Notes: a model not told the origin generated them from the sequence alone. Positions 6,872 to 15,932 are shown, counted from the first letter of the stretch. The stretch is 64,000 nt of DNA from Micromonospora pattaloongensis (GCF_900107255.1 NZ_FNPH01000006.1:124001-188000), one strand, 5' to 3'. Numbers and translations: made by a program.

Positions 6872-9028
6872 TCAGCGGCGCGTGACGGCGGCCCGGCCGG
6901 CGAGGAGCGACTGCAGCGTCGGGCGCCGGATCACGGTGATGCGGTCGCCGCGGGTGCGCACCGACGTGCGCCGCCCGCGCCGGCGCCGTACCTCCAGGTC
7001 GAAGGTGGCGTCGCCGACGCGGACGCCTTCCAACGCGAGGTCGGGCAGCCAGTCGGGCAGGTGCGGGTCCACGAAGACCGTCCGCAGCGGCGCGGCGGGG
7101 CGGAACGTCAGCAGCGCCTGGACGATCGCCACCACCGCGCTGGCGGACCAGGCCTGCGGCGAGCAGGAGTTCGGATAGACGCCGGGATGCGGGTGCGCGT
7201 CGCGCGGCAGCCCACTGAGCACCTCCGGCAGCCGGTGCCCCTCGAACAGCGCCGACGCCGCGAACGCGCCCTCGGCGAGCCGGTGCAGCTGCGACCAGCA
7301 GCCGTAGCGCGCCAGGCCCAGCGCGATGGTGCCGGCCTCGACCGGCCAGACGCTGCCGCGGTGGTAGCTGAACGGGTTGTACGCCGGGTGATCGGCCGAG
7401 AGGGTGCGGATGCCCCAGCCGCTGAACATGTCCGGCGCGAACAGTCGATCGGCGACCATCGGCGCGATCCGCGCCGGAACGATCCCGGTGGCCAACAGGT
7501 GCCCGTCGTTCGAGTTCGTCGACCGGACCGGCCGCTTGTCCGGGCCCAGCGCCATCGCGTGACACCGCCGCTCGGGCAACCAGTACGCGCGGTGGAACCG
7601 CCGGCGCAACGCGCCGGCGCGCGCGACCAACGCCGCCGCGCGACGCGGCTCCCCGACCGCGGCGAACACCAGCGCGGCGTGTCGCAGCGCCGCGTACCAG
7701 TAGCCCTGCAGCTCGCTGGTCGCGATCGGGTCGGCGACCACCCGGCCCCACTCGTCGACGATCGCCGTTGCCGAGTCCTTCCAGCCCTGGTTCTTCAAGC
7801 CCGCCGGCGAGCGGGACCGGTATTCCAGGAAACCGTCGCGGTCCGGGTCACCGTGGCACTCGATCCAGTCCAGCACCCGGCGCGCCGCCGGCAGCAGCTC
7901 CCGCAGCGTGTCGCGGTCGCCGGTCCAGGCGAAGTACTGCCCGAGGAAGCTCAGGAAGTCCGGTCCGGTGGCCCAGTCGCCGTAATAGGCGGTGAACGGG
8001 TCGAGTCCGAGCGCCGACACCGGGCCGTGCCGCGCCTCGTGCAGCGGCTTGCCGGGCTGCTCGTCGCGCCAGTCGTCGACGCGCCGCCCGATGTGGGCGG
8101 CGTTGAGCCGCAGGCTGTCCCGCAGCATGGTGGGCCCGGCGAGCAGCGCCTGCCACGACGCGGTCATCGTGTCCCGGCCGAAGATCTCCTGATAGATCGG
8201 CAGGCCCGCCATCGGCGCCGCCGGCCCGGGCGGCTCACCCAGCGGCAGCACCGTGAGGTCGTCGATCGCGGACTGCCAGGCGCCGGCCACGGTTACGTTG
8301 GTGCTGCGCAGCCGGGCGAACTCCCCGGCCAGCACGGCGCGGGCCCGCGCCGCCGGATCGCCGGGCTGGGCGAACTCCGGCGACGGCGCGCCGAGGCGCT
8401 CCCCGTCGAAGACCGGCTCGACCAGGAAATCGACGCGGGCGTCACCGCGGGCCGGCACCACGAGGTCGACCGTGACGGTGCGGTCGGCGTACCCGACCGG
8501 GTGCACGGTGCGGACCTCGATCGCCACCGCGACGTCCAGGCGCTCGTGCCGGTACGTCACGCGCAACTCCCGGCGCTCCGGATGCCAGCGCGTGTCGACC
8601 GGGGCGCACTGCCGTCGATCGCGGTTCTCCGCCTCGTTGATGTCCGCGAAGTCGGCGTCGAGCAGCACGCCCAACCGCATGGTCAGCGGCGCGTCGGCGT
8701 AGCTGACGACGGTCAGCCGGGTCCACAGCCCCTCGCCGAGGAACCGTTCCGTCAGCAGGTACGCCGCCCGCGACGGCAGCGTCTCCCCGTCACCGAGCGC
8801 GGCGTAGCACAGCTGGGCGTGGCCGTGCACGTTCGCCGCGCTGAACGCCAGCGGCTCCCGGCCGTCGACGGTGACGATCTCCTCGCTCAGCACCCGCGTG
8901 TTGCGGGCGAAGAAGCCGTACGGGTCGGCGTCGGTGATCCGGCCCCGCACGTCGGTGATCAGCGTGCTCCACCCGCTCGCGATGTAGAGCTGATCCGGGC
9001 GGACGCGCAGGTTGCGGACGGGGCTCAT
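6872..9028 (-). CDS. Amylo-alpha-1,6-glucosidase / glycogen-debranching-like protein
   Basis: 718 residues. An N-terminal beta domain (IASGWSTLITDVRGRI, GFFARNTRVLSEE) precedes a six-helical-hairpin (alpha/alpha)6 catalytic barrel. Family landmarks are YQEIFGRDTMTASWQAL, LKNQGWKDSATAI, SELQGYWYAALR and GWGIRTLSADHPAYNPFSYH followed by RGSVWPVEAGTIALGLARYG. The length is usual for this actinobacterial family. It is predicted to act on alpha-linked glucans in the cytoplasm (no signal peptide); other (alpha/alpha)6 glycosidase activities are possible. It is downstream of the protease gene region on the same strand but separated by a gap, with the protease promoter between. Confidence 0.82.
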   Translation of the reverse strand: MSPVRNLRVRPDQLYIASGWSTLITDVRGRITDADPYGFFARNTRVLSEEIVTVDGREPLAFSAANVHGHAQLCYAALGDGETLPSRAAYLLTERFLGEGLWTRLTVVSYADAPLTMRLGVLLDADFADINEAENRDRRQCAPVDTRWHPERRELRVTYRHERLDVAVAIEVRTVHPVGYADRTVTVDLVVPARGDARVDFLVEPVFDGERLGAPSPEFAQPGDPAARARAVLAGEFARLRSTNVTVAGAWQSAIDDLTVLPLGEPPGPAAPMAGLPIYQEIFGRDTMTASWQALLAGPTMLRDSLRLNAAHIGRRVDDWRDEQPGKPLHEARHGPVSALGLDPFTAYYGDWATGPDFLSFLGQYFAWTGDRDTLRELLPAARRVLDWIECHGDPDRDGFLEYRSRSPAGLKNQGWKDSATAIVDEWGRVVADPIATSELQGYWYAALRHAALVFAAVGEPRRAAALVARAGALRRRFHRAYWLPERRCHAMALGPDKRPVRSTNSNDGHLLATGIVPARIAPMVADRLFAPDMFSGWGIRTLSADHPAYNPFSYHRGSVWPVEAGTIALGLARYGCWSQLHRLAEGAFAASALFEGHRLPEVLSGLPRDAHPHPGVYPNSCSPQAWSASAVVAIVQALLTFRPAAPLRTVFVDPHLPDWLPDLALEGVRVGDATFDLEVRRRRGRRTSVRTRGDRITVIRRPTLQSLLAGRAAVTRR

Positions 9029-9043
9029 CGACCCGGGCCGCGG

Positions 9044-9274
9044 TTACTGTTCGTCGTCGGTCCTCGCGGTCTCGCCGGCGGCGCTGCCCTTGCTGGCGTC
9101 GCTGATGCCGCTCACCAGCGGTCCACCCGGACCGGTGCCCGGCTGGCCGGCGCCCGCGGTCGCCCGGCCGCCGCGATCGCGCTCGTAGACCTTGTGCTCG
9201 TCCTGGCGGCCGGGCGTCACGTTCATCCCGCCCTCGGCCGTCGACGGAACCCGGTCACGCTTCTTGCTGCCCAT
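9044..9274 (-). CDS. Small hydrophilic protein of unknown function
   Basis: 76 residues from ATG 9274, with GGGAGG seven bases upstream and a TAA stop 15 bp before the debranching-like gene begins. The sequence is charged and Gly/Pro-rich (GSKKRDRVPSTAEGG, then DEHKVYERDRGG), with no hydrophobic core, so it is probably disordered. Small proteins of this kind are widespread in actinobacteria without known role. It may be transcribed together with the downstream debranching-like gene. Confidence 0.6.
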   Translation of the reverse strand: MGSKKRDRVPSTAEGGMNVTPGRQDEHKVYERDRGGRATAGAGQPGTGPGGPLVSGISDASKGSAAGETARTDDEQ

Positions 9275-9568
9275 GCTCGCCTCCCGATCGTGGGGTTCGC
9301 ACTCCGGCCGGCTGCGTTCCCCGCCGTCCGGCGGGCAAACCCGCCGCTCCCGCGGCGACGGGCCTGCCGTTAGCATTGCGCACCGCAGCGCAGGTGCGGG
9401 GTCGCCGACGCAGGTCAGGTTCGTGCAGCGTCGGCGCGGGATCGGCGTGCCGCCCCTCGAAGAAACGCCGGCCCGGGAGGACGATGACGTGGCAGCAGGG
9501 TTGTTCGGTCCGCCGGGCCGGTCGACGGCGCATCGCGGGGACCATCGACCGGACCCGTCCTGCCGATC

Positions 9569-10195
9569 ATGACCGCTGACCTGTCCGAGTCGGTGCGGGC
9601 GGCACAGGCCGGTGACGAGGGGGCGTTCCGGGTCCTCTACCGGGCGGTGCAGCCGGGGCTGCTGCGCTATCTGACCGCGCTGGTCGACGCCGACGCCGAG
9701 GACGTGGCGTCGGAGACATGGCTGCAGGTGGCGCGGGACCTCCACACGTTCGACGGTCGCTCCGGTTTTCGGGCCTGGGTGGTGACGATCGCCCGGAACC
9801 GCGCGCTCGACCACCTCCGGTACCGGCGTCGCCGTCCGAGCTTGTCCGTGCCGGTGGACGCGCTCGACCACCTCGCCGGGGGCGAGGACACGGCCCAGCG
9901 GGCCCACGAGGCGCTCGGCACCGACAACGCGATCGCGCTGATCGCCACGCTGCCGCGCACCGAGGCCGAGGCGGTGCTGCTGCGCGCCGTCGTCGGCCTC
10001 GATGCCGACAGCGCCGCCCGGGTGCTGGGCAAGCGCCCCGGCGCGGTCCGCACCGCCGCGCACCGCGGACTGCGGCGGCTGGCGCAGATGTTGGAGCGGC
10101 GTGAGGCCCCCGGCGCGCCGGAGCCGGAGCGGACCGCCGCGTCGGCGACTGCCAGGACCGTGCCGCCACCCCGGACGCCCGGGACAGGACGGTGA
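9569..10195 (+). CDS. ECF-type RNA polymerase sigma factor
   Basis: 208 residues. Region 2 is seen in AFRVLYRAVQPGLLRYL, DAEDVASETWLQVARDL and FRAWVVTIARNRALDHLR; region 4 in ALIATLPRTEAEAVLLRAVVGL followed by AARVLGKRPGAVRTAAHRGLRRL, the DNA-binding helix-turn-helix. The C-terminal tail is Pro/Thr-rich. It is divergent from the small gene at 9274 across 294 bp. The next gene overlaps its stop and encodes the likely membrane partner. No target promoter could be assigned from this window. Confidence 0.9.
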   Translation: MTADLSESVRAAQAGDEGAFRVLYRAVQPGLLRYLTALVDADAEDVASETWLQVARDLHTFDGRSGFRAWVVTIARNRALDHLRYRRRRPSLSVPVDALDHLAGGEDTAQRAHEALGTDNAIALIATLPRTEAEAVLLRAVVGLDADSAARVLGKRPGAVRTAAHRGLRRLAQMLERREAPGAPEPERTAASATARTVPPPRTPGTGR

Positions 10196-11001
10196 GGGGA
10201 ATGAGGATGTGGAGCAGTCGACGTGGGCGCCCCGACCGTGGCGCGGCCGAGCAGCTGCTCGACGCGGCCGCGGGCGGCGACACCGGGGGCGGTGACACCG
10301 GGGGCGGTGACACCGGGGGCGGTGACACCGGGGGCGGTGACACCGGGGGCGGTGACCCGGTCGCGAGCCTGCTCGCCGCCGCCGCCGCGCCGCGACGGCC
10401 CGGCGAGTTGGCCGGCGAGGACGCCGCCGTCGCCGCGTTCCGGGCCGCCGCGCAGGGTGGCGTGCGACCGTCGCCCACCCCGCGGCGCCGCCGCCGGCGT
10501 TCCACGGTCCGCGCCGCAGCGTGGGCCGCCGCGCTCGCGGCCACCGCGACCGCCGGCGCGGCGCTCGCGGCCACCGTCCAGCTGACCGACGACGGCCCGC
10601 AACCGCGGACCTCCACCGCCGTCCCGACCGCACCGCCGCGCTCGCCGGACCCGTCGCCGTCGCTCGCCGCGCCGACGGCATCGCCCGCGCCGACGCCGTC
10701 CGCGGCACCGTCGTCCGTCCGCGTCCCCGGCCCGGCCACCACCGGGCTGTGCCGGGCGTACCTGGCGAAGAAGGGCGCGGAGCGGGGGAAGTCGCTGGAG
10801 ACCCCGGCCTTCCGGGCGCTGGTCGCCGCGGCCGGCGGGCGGGACCGCGTCGACGCGTACTGCGCCCGGGTGGTGGCCGGGCCGGCGACGCCGGACAAGC
10901 CCCGGCACACGCCGGCACGCCCGCCGACGCGCACCCCGGCGCACGGCGCCGACGACGCCCCGGCGCACGGCCGCGCGAAGACGCCCGGACCGAAGAACTG
11001 A
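10192..11001 (+). CDS. Single-span membrane protein linked to the ECF sigma factor, with GGDTG repeats
   Basis: Up to 269 residues; GTG 10192 overlaps the sigma stop, while ATG 10207 has a better placed GAGGGG. Order: a short N-terminal region with AAEQLLDAAA, five GGDTG repeats, a motif PGELAGEDAAVAAFRAA seen in sigma-partner proteins of this group, an Arg cluster, one membrane span (AAWAAALAATATAGAALAA), and a long Pro/Thr/Ser extracellular region with two cysteines (GLCRAYL, DAYCARV). It lacks an obvious zinc anti-sigma HxxxCxxC motif. It probably tethers or senses for the sigma factor; this is inference from position. Confidence 0.65.
   Translation: MRGMRMWSSRRGRPDRGAAEQLLDAAAGGDTGGGDTGGGDTGGGDTGGGDTGGGDPVASLLAAAAAPRRPGELAGEDAAVAAFRAAAQGGVRPSPTPRRRRRRSTVRAAAWAAALAATATAGAALAATVQLTDDGPQPRTSTAVPTAPPRSPDPSPSLAAPTASPAPTPSAAPSSVRVPGPATTGLCRAYLAKKGAERGKSLETPAFRALVAAAGGRDRVDAYCARVVAGPATPDKPRHTPARPPTRTPAHGADDAPAHGRAKTPGPKN
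10276..10350 (+). repeat. In-frame tandem repeat, five 15-bp units
   Basis: Five units of GGTGACACCGGGGGC (the first with GGC for GGT) encode five GGDTG pentapeptides, with a sixth degenerate half-unit after 10350. The 15-bp period keeps the frame, so copy number can vary without breaking the protein. Confidence 0.95.
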
Positions 11002-11007
11002 CCGCGC

Positions 11008-13158
11008 TCAGGACGCGGGCCGCACCCCGGCGTCGACGAGGACGGCCGCCTCGCCCGTCCGCGTCACCCGCTGCCACCGCAGCCGGTTGCCGACGAGCGC
11101 GGTGACCACCGACTGCACGACGACCAGGTACATCACCTGACGGTAGAGGACCTGCTGGAACGGCAGACTCCACAGCGGGCCGAAGCGTTCCCGGTCCAGA
11201 CGGAGGGCGTACGCGGCGGTCAGCGCCTGCAGCGCCAGCAGCCCGAACCAGGCCAGCGCGAGCTGCGACCACGGCAGGAAGAGCAGGCCGTAGAGCGCGA
11301 ACACGTCGACGGCCGGCGCGGTCAGGGGCAGCACGACCTGAAAGATCATCAGGTACGGCAGGCCGCGACGGCCCAGCCGCCCGCCCGGACCGCGTTCGGC
11401 GAGCGCGCCGCGGTGCTTCCACATCGCCTGCATCGTCCCGTAGCACCAGCGGTAGCGCTGCCGCCACAGCTGCCGCAGCGACGAGGGGGCCTCGGTCCAG
11501 GCGACCGCGCTCTCCTCGTAGATCACCTTCCATCCCGACCGCAGCACGCTCATCGTCAGGTCGGTGTCCTCGGCGAGGGTGTCGGTCGGGACGCCGGCGA
11601 CGTCGACGAGCACCTCCCGACGGAACGCGCCGATCGCCCCCGGGATCGTGGGCATGCAGCCGAGCACGTCGTACATGCGGCGGTCGAGGTTGAAGCCGAT
11701 CACGTACTCGAGGTGCTGCCAGCGGCCGAGCAGCCGGCGCCGGTTGGCGACCTTGGTGTTTCCGGAGATCGCGCCGACCGCCGGGTCGGCGAATCCCTGC
11801 ACGAGCCGGTGGACGGTGTCGGGCTGGAACACGGTGTCCCCGTCGACGAGCACCAGCAGGTCCGCGCGGGCGTGCCGGATGCCGGTGTTGAGCGCGGCGG
11901 GTTTGCCGGCGTTCGCCTGGCGGATCACCCGCACCCGCGGCAGCCCCAGGGACTCCACGATGTCGGCGATGCCGTCGGTGGAGCCGTCGTCCACGACGAT
12001 CACCTCCAACGCCGGGTAATGGCTGCCGACCAGCGAACGCACGGTCGCGGCGATGTTGGCGGCCTCGTTGTACGCGGGCACGATCACCGTCACCGAATCG
12101 AGGATCTCCACCGGTCGCTGCCACCTGCGCCGGACCCGGCGCAGGTGGATCCGCGCGCAGACCAGCTGCACGGCGAGGCGGAGCAGGCCAAGGACGAGCG
12201 CGACCCCGAGCAGCACGGCCATCGCGGCGCTCACCCAGCCGGCGGCCGTCTGCGCGTACCGCAGCGCCGTGCCGCGCAGTTCCGCCGCCCCGCCCGCCGG
12301 CAGGTCCGAGCGCGCCGCGCCCAGCCCCGCCGACACCGTCGTGAACCGGTAGCCCTGCTTGCTCAGCGTCGGCAGCAGCCGATCGAGCGCGGCCAGCGTC
12401 TGCGACCGGTCGCCGCCGCCGTCGTGCATCAGCACGACCGCGCCGCCGCCGCGCTCCGGCGTCGCCGAGGCCACGATGCGGTCCACGCCCGGGCGCTGCC
12501 AGTCGCGCGTGTCGAGATCGGCGAGCACCGCGAAGTGCCCGGTCTCGGCGGCGTCCCGCAGCGCGCCCATGCCGGCCGCGTCCAGCGCCGCCGGGGTGGA
12601 CGAGAACGGCGGCCGGAACGACGTGACGTGGCGGCCGGTGGCGCCGGCGATCGCGTTGCGGGTCAACGCGAGCTCCACGTCGCGCCGCCAGTCCGGCAAC
12701 GCCGCGATGTCGGCGTGGGTGAACGTGTGGGATCCGAGCTCGTGTCCTTCGGCGAGAATCCGGCGCACCAGTTCCGGGTGCGCGTGCACCCGGGACCCGA
12801 CCACGAAGAAGGTGGCGTGCGCGCCGTGCCGGCGCAGCACGTCGAGGACACGGGGCGTCCACACCGGGTCCGGGCCGTCGTCGAAGGTGAGCGCGATCGT
12901 GCGCCCCGGCATGTTCCTACTGGCCGGCGCCGCGCCGTCGAAGCGGAGCACCGGCCCGCCCGCGGCGCCGCTCTCCGACGCCGCCGGGGCGTCCGTTGCC
13001 GGGCGCGCCGCCGGGCCGCCCGTTGCCGGGCGTCCCGTGCCGCCGCTGACGCCGGAGACGTAACCGTGGAAGGAGAGCGCGGCGAAGAGCGCCAGGATCC
13101 CGAGCAGGAGCAGCAGCCAGTGGGCGCGCGGATCGGGGCGCGCGATGTGGCGGCCCAC
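11008..13158 (-). CDS. Polysaccharide deacetylase-glycosyltransferase family 2 fusion
   Basis: 716 residues from GTG 13158, one base pair after the stop of the gene before it. A membrane span (LLLLLGILALFAALSF) is followed by a NodB-type deacetylase domain (ALTFDDGPDPVWTPR, SHTFTHADIAAL, FRPPFSS, VVLMHDGG), more hydrophobic sequence, then a processive GT2 domain (VIVPAYNEAANIA, IVVDDGSTDG, LVDGDTVFQPD, DTLAEDTDLTM, QRYRWCYG) and four C-terminal spans. The DDG, DGD, ED and QRxRW motifs match hyaluronan/chitin/poly-GlcNAc synthases. The protein probably makes and N-deacetylates a surface polysaccharide. Confidence 0.88.
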   Translation of the reverse strand: MGRHIARPDPRAHWLLLLLGILALFAALSFHGYVSGVSGGTGRPATGGPAARPATDAPAASESGAAGGPVLRFDGAAPASRNMPGRTIALTFDDGPDPVWTPRVLDVLRRHGAHATFFVVGSRVHAHPELVRRILAEGHELGSHTFTHADIAALPDWRRDVELALTRNAIAGATGRHVTSFRPPFSSTPAALDAAGMGALRDAAETGHFAVLADLDTRDWQRPGVDRIVASATPERGGGAVVLMHDGGGDRSQTLAALDRLLPTLSKQGYRFTTVSAGLGAARSDLPAGGAAELRGTALRYAQTAAGWVSAAMAVLLGVALVLGLLRLAVQLVCARIHLRRVRRRWQRPVEILDSVTVIVPAYNEAANIAATVRSLVGSHYPALEVIVVDDGSTDGIADIVESLGLPRVRVIRQANAGKPAALNTGIRHARADLLVLVDGDTVFQPDTVHRLVQGFADPAVGAISGNTKVANRRRLLGRWQHLEYVIGFNLDRRMYDVLGCMPTIPGAIGAFRREVLVDVAGVPTDTLAEDTDLTMSVLRSGWKVIYEESAVAWTEAPSSLRQLWRQRYRWCYGTMQAMWKHRGALAERGPGGRLGRRGLPYLMIFQVVLPLTAPAVDVFALYGLLFLPWSQLALAWFGLLALQALTAAYALRLDRERFGPLWSLPFQQVLYRQVMYLVVVQSVVTALVGNRLRWQRVTRTGEAAVLVDAGVRPAS

Positions 13159-13160
13159 CG

Positions 13161-13667
13161 TCAGTTCGGCTTCCCGGGCGACTTGCTGGGCTTGGCGCGC
13201 TGCGTCGGTGTTCTGCGGCGCTCGTCGCCGAGGCCCCGATTTCCGGCCGCCTTCGCGGACGGCCTCGCGACCGGCGCGCTCGGACGCACGGTCGGCGTCG
13301 TGACGGCGGAGGGCACGGTCGCGGGGGCCGGGGCGCGAACCGCCGTGGGGGAGGGCCGCACCTCCCGCTTCGCCTCCGCCCGGTTCTGCTGCGGCCGCGG
13401 GCCGGCCTCCGGCCACCCCGGCAGCGGCAACGGCCCGCCGGTGACCAGGCCGGAGAGGAGCAGGCCGAGCCAGGCGACCAGGCCCGCCGCGATCCCGGTG
13501 CCGCCGAACACGGCGAGCCGGCGGCGGCGTCCGGTCCGGTCGACGAAGACCGGCTGCCCGGGATTGTCGTCCCCCACGCCACGACGTCGCCCACGCAGGT
13601 CGATGAGGACCGCCCGCCTTGCCCGATGGGTGCGCCTCACCCGCTCTGTGTCCCGCGTCCCCAGCAT
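13161..13667 (-). CDS. Membrane-anchored Pro/Ala-rich protein upstream of the deacetylase-GT2 gene
   Basis: 168 residues from ATG 13667, with AGGAGAG about ten bases upstream. A basic N-terminus (TERVRRTHRARRAVL) is followed by DNPGQPVFVDRTGRRRR, one membrane span (LAVFGGTGIAAGLVAWLGLLL), and a disordered Pro/Ala/Thr tail. It ends two bases before the start codon of the deacetylase-GT2 gene, so the two are surely an operon. It may be a small subunit or scaffold of that polysaccharide synthase; family not recognised. Confidence 0.65.
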   Translation of the reverse strand: MLGTRDTERVRRTHRARRAVLIDLRGRRRGVGDDNPGQPVFVDRTGRRRRLAVFGGTGIAAGLVAWLGLLLSGLVTGGPLPLPGWPEAGPRPQQNRAEAKREVRPSPTAVRAPAPATVPSAVTTPTVRPSAPVARPSAKAAGNRGLGDERRRTPTQRAKPSKSPGKPN

Positions 13668-14107
13668 CGCGCCTTTTCTCTCCTGGCGGTCGTTTTCGAT
13701 CCGGTGGTGATATTCGTCCTGTGGTCGCCCACAAAATGTGCTACATATCCGAATGGGCGTCCCGCCAGCGACGAGTGGTGAATGTGTCGGCGGCGCGAGC
13801 GCTGACCCAAGGTAGGAGATGAGCCTGGCTTCATCAAGACGACGGGCGCGCGGAAAAAGAGATGTATCTCCACCGGCGGGGGCAGGGTGTCCGTGTAACG
13901 GAACGGGCCGACGAAGCGCTGCGAAGTGCGGACCCCGCCGAAAGCCGAATAGCAGCGAATTTGTTTATCACAGACGGTCGTGCAATTAAATATGATCGGA
14001 CCTGCGGATGATGTAACGATCTGACCTTTGCCGGCGCTGTACGTGATGGGGAGGGCTGGGCGACGTACGCGCGGATCGCGTCGCGGGCCCGCGATGGGAG
14101 GAGCGAC
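13668..14107. other. AT-rich intergenic stretch, 440 bp
   Basis: No gene that I can support. Base composition drops sharply, especially at 13940-14035 (for example GTGCAATTAAATATGATC), unlike everything around it. Frames through it use untypical codons and have no ribosome sites. It must hold the promoter for the operon starting at 13667. It could also hold a leader, a small RNA or an old insertion. Confidence 0.5.
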
Positions 14108-14332
14108 GTGACAGCGACTGGTGGCTGGAACCGGCCCGCATCCGGGCGGTACCGCCGGGAAGCCAACCGCAAGGGGTGGCCCCTCGTGTCGAACCGGTCG
14201 AACCGCCCCGGGCTGGCGGACTGGGCCGCCAGGGACGCGCAGTCGGGCCCCCGGTGGGGGGATGCCGAGGAGCAGCGGCCGATGAACTGCCCGTACCACT
14301 CCCGCGACACCGGCCCGGCCGGGCGAGCGTGA
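14108..14332 (+). CDS. Possible small protein of unknown function
   Basis: 74 residues from GTG 14108. GGGAGGAG lies five bases upstream, and about nine in ten third codon positions are G or C, both as in real genes of this genome, although the sequence just upstream is AT-rich. The product is basic, Trp/Arg/Asn-rich and lacks a membrane span; NCPYH near the end is the only Cys-containing motif. It precedes the protein kinase gene by 56 bp and may share its transcript. No family recognised. Confidence 0.45.
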   Translation: MTATGGWNRPASGRYRREANRKGWPLVSNRSNRPGLADWAARDAQSGPRWGDAEEQRPMNCPYHSRDTGPAGRA

Positions 14333-14388
14333 TCCCACCCGGCCACCCCCGCTGAAGCGCTGCTCAGACGCGTCAGGACACTGTTCGG

Positions 14389-15867
14389 ATGTCTTCGTTC
14401 ACTCCGGGTCTACGCCTACATGATCGGTTCACCCTCGTCGAGTTGCTCGGCACGGGTGGGATGTCGCAGGTGTGGCGGGCCGTGGACGAGGTGCTGGGGC
14501 GGACGGTGGCCGTCAAGGTGCTCGGGTCGACCCTGGCGGCCGATCCCGTGCTGCGCCAGGCCACCTGGCGCGAGGCGCGCGCGGCGGCGCGGCTGGCACA
14601 CCCCCACGTGATCCAGGTGTACGACTACGGCGAGGCCGCGATCGGCGGCGACCCGCCCGTTCCGTACCTCGTGATGGAGCTCATCGAGGGCCGGACCCTC
14701 GCCGACCGGCTGGCCGACGGCCCCCTGCCGTGGTCCGAGGTGTTGACGATCGGCGCGCAGGTGGCGGCGGCGCTGGCCGCCGCGCACCGGCTCGGCGTGG
14801 TGCACCGTGACATCAAGCCGAGCAACGTGATGCTGACCCCGGGCGGGGCGAAGGTGCTGGACTTCGGCATCGCCGCGCTGGCCGGCCACCGGTCGGACGA
14901 CGGCGGGTTCCGGGTCGGCACGCCGGCGTACATGGCGCCGGAGCAACTCGGATCGGCCCCGCCGCAACCCGCCGGCGACGTCTACGCGCTGGGCGTGCTG
15001 CTCTACCGCGCCCTGACCGGGCGGGTGCCGTTCGCGGCGACCAGCTGGGAGGAGGCGCAGGCGTTCCACCGCGGCGGCCACCCGGTGCCGCCGCCGCACC
15101 TGCCGGGGCTGCCGGCAGCCGCGACGCAGCTGGTGATGGCGGCGATGGCGCCCAACCCCGCGCATCGGCCGTCGGCCGAGGAACTGGCCGCGCGGCTCGC
15201 CGCGGCGGTGGGGCTGCCCGATCCGACGACCGCGCTGCGCGAGCGCACCACGGTGCTGCCGTTGCCGCCGCCGCCCGACGCGTCGGCGCGCGGCGCGGCG
15301 CGTCCGCCGTCCCCACCGACCATGGTCCAACCGCTCGACGCGGCGTTCCACGCCGGGCCGGCCCCGGCGCCCGGGCGGGCCCGTCGGCTGCCGGTGGTGG
15401 CCGGCGTGCTGGTCGCGGCGGCACTCGCGGTCGCCGTCGGCGCCGTGGCGCTGCGCCCCGACGAACCGGCCCGGGTGCCGGCCGCCGCGGCGCCGCCGGC
15501 GACGAGCTCCGCGCCCGCGCCGACGTCACCCACGGCGCCGACCACCGCCCCGACGCGGCCGGTCCCCACGGACCGGGCCGGGATCCTCGCCGAGTTGCAC
15601 CGCACCCTCGACGACGCCGTCGAGACCCGTGCGATGAGCGGCGACGTCGCGGACGAGCTGCGCGACAAGGTCGACAAACTGCGTGACACCGCTGGTCGGG
15701 GCAAGGGCAACCCGCGCAAGCGCGCCGAGGAGTGGCAGAAGAAGACCGACGACCTCCGAAAGGCCGTGACCGAGCTACGAGATGACGACGACGTCGATGC
15801 CGCCACCGCGACCCGCCTGTTCGCGCTGCTGCGTGCCCTGTCGGCGGCGCAGCCGGCTGCCGAGTAG
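14389..15867 (+). CDS. PknB-type membrane serine/threonine protein kinase
   Basis: 492 residues. The kinase domain spans about 8-275: glycine loop LLGTGGMSQVW, K43 (AVKVL), catalytic D141 in VVHRDIKPSNVML, D158 in the DFG motif, and GTPAYMAPEQLG. A Pro-rich linker leads to one membrane span (LPVVAGVLVAAALAVAVGAVAL) and an outer domain with Thr/Pro linker and a charged helical bundle (LAELHRTLDDAVETRAM, DELRDKVDKLRDTAGRG), which may sense an external signal. It lacks PASTA repeats. The sensor helical tail is also seen in other actinobacterial kinases. A strong bidirectional terminator follows. Confidence 0.92.
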   Translation: MSSFTPGLRLHDRFTLVELLGTGGMSQVWRAVDEVLGRTVAVKVLGSTLAADPVLRQATWREARAAARLAHPHVIQVYDYGEAAIGGDPPVPYLVMELIEGRTLADRLADGPLPWSEVLTIGAQVAAALAAAHRLGVVHRDIKPSNVMLTPGGAKVLDFGIAALAGHRSDDGGFRVGTPAYMAPEQLGSAPPQPAGDVYALGVLLYRALTGRVPFAATSWEEAQAFHRGGHPVPPPHLPGLPAAATQLVMAAMAPNPAHRPSAEELAARLAAAVGLPDPTTALRERTTVLPLPPPPDASARGAARPPSPPTMVQPLDAAFHAGPAPAPGRARRLPVVAGVLVAAALAVAVGAVALRPDEPARVPAAAAPPATSSAPAPTSPTAPTTAPTRPVPTDRAGILAELHRTLDDAVETRAMSGDVADELRDKVDKLRDTAGRGKGNPRKRAEEWQKKTDDLRKAVTELRDDDDVDAATATRLFALLRALSAAQPAAE

Positions 15868-15883
15868 CGCCGCGGGCGCACAC

Positions 15884-15917
15884 GAAAGGGGGGCTCGCAG
15901 GCGCGAGCCCCCCTTTC
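15884..15917. terminator. Bidirectional terminator between kinase and subtilase
   Basis: A perfect 15-bp stem (GAAAGGGGGGCTCGC and its complement) with a four-base AGGC loop between two convergent genes, 16 bp after the kinase stop and 15 bp after the subtilase stop. Confidence 0.9.
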
Positions 15918-15932
15918 ACGACCGTGGGTCGG

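Noticed and set aside
6779-9373. Plus-strand open frame of 864 codons opposite the debranching-like gene
   Set aside because: Arg/Gly/Pro-rich translation with no domains; a by-product of high GC opposite a real gene.
10276-10350. CRISPR array
   Set aside because: Units are adjacent without spacers and lie in frame within a gene; this is a coding tandem repeat.
13637-14338. Minus-strand frame of 233 codons across the AT-rich region
   Set aside because: Codon use is untypical, no ribosome site, and it overlaps the supported start at 13667.
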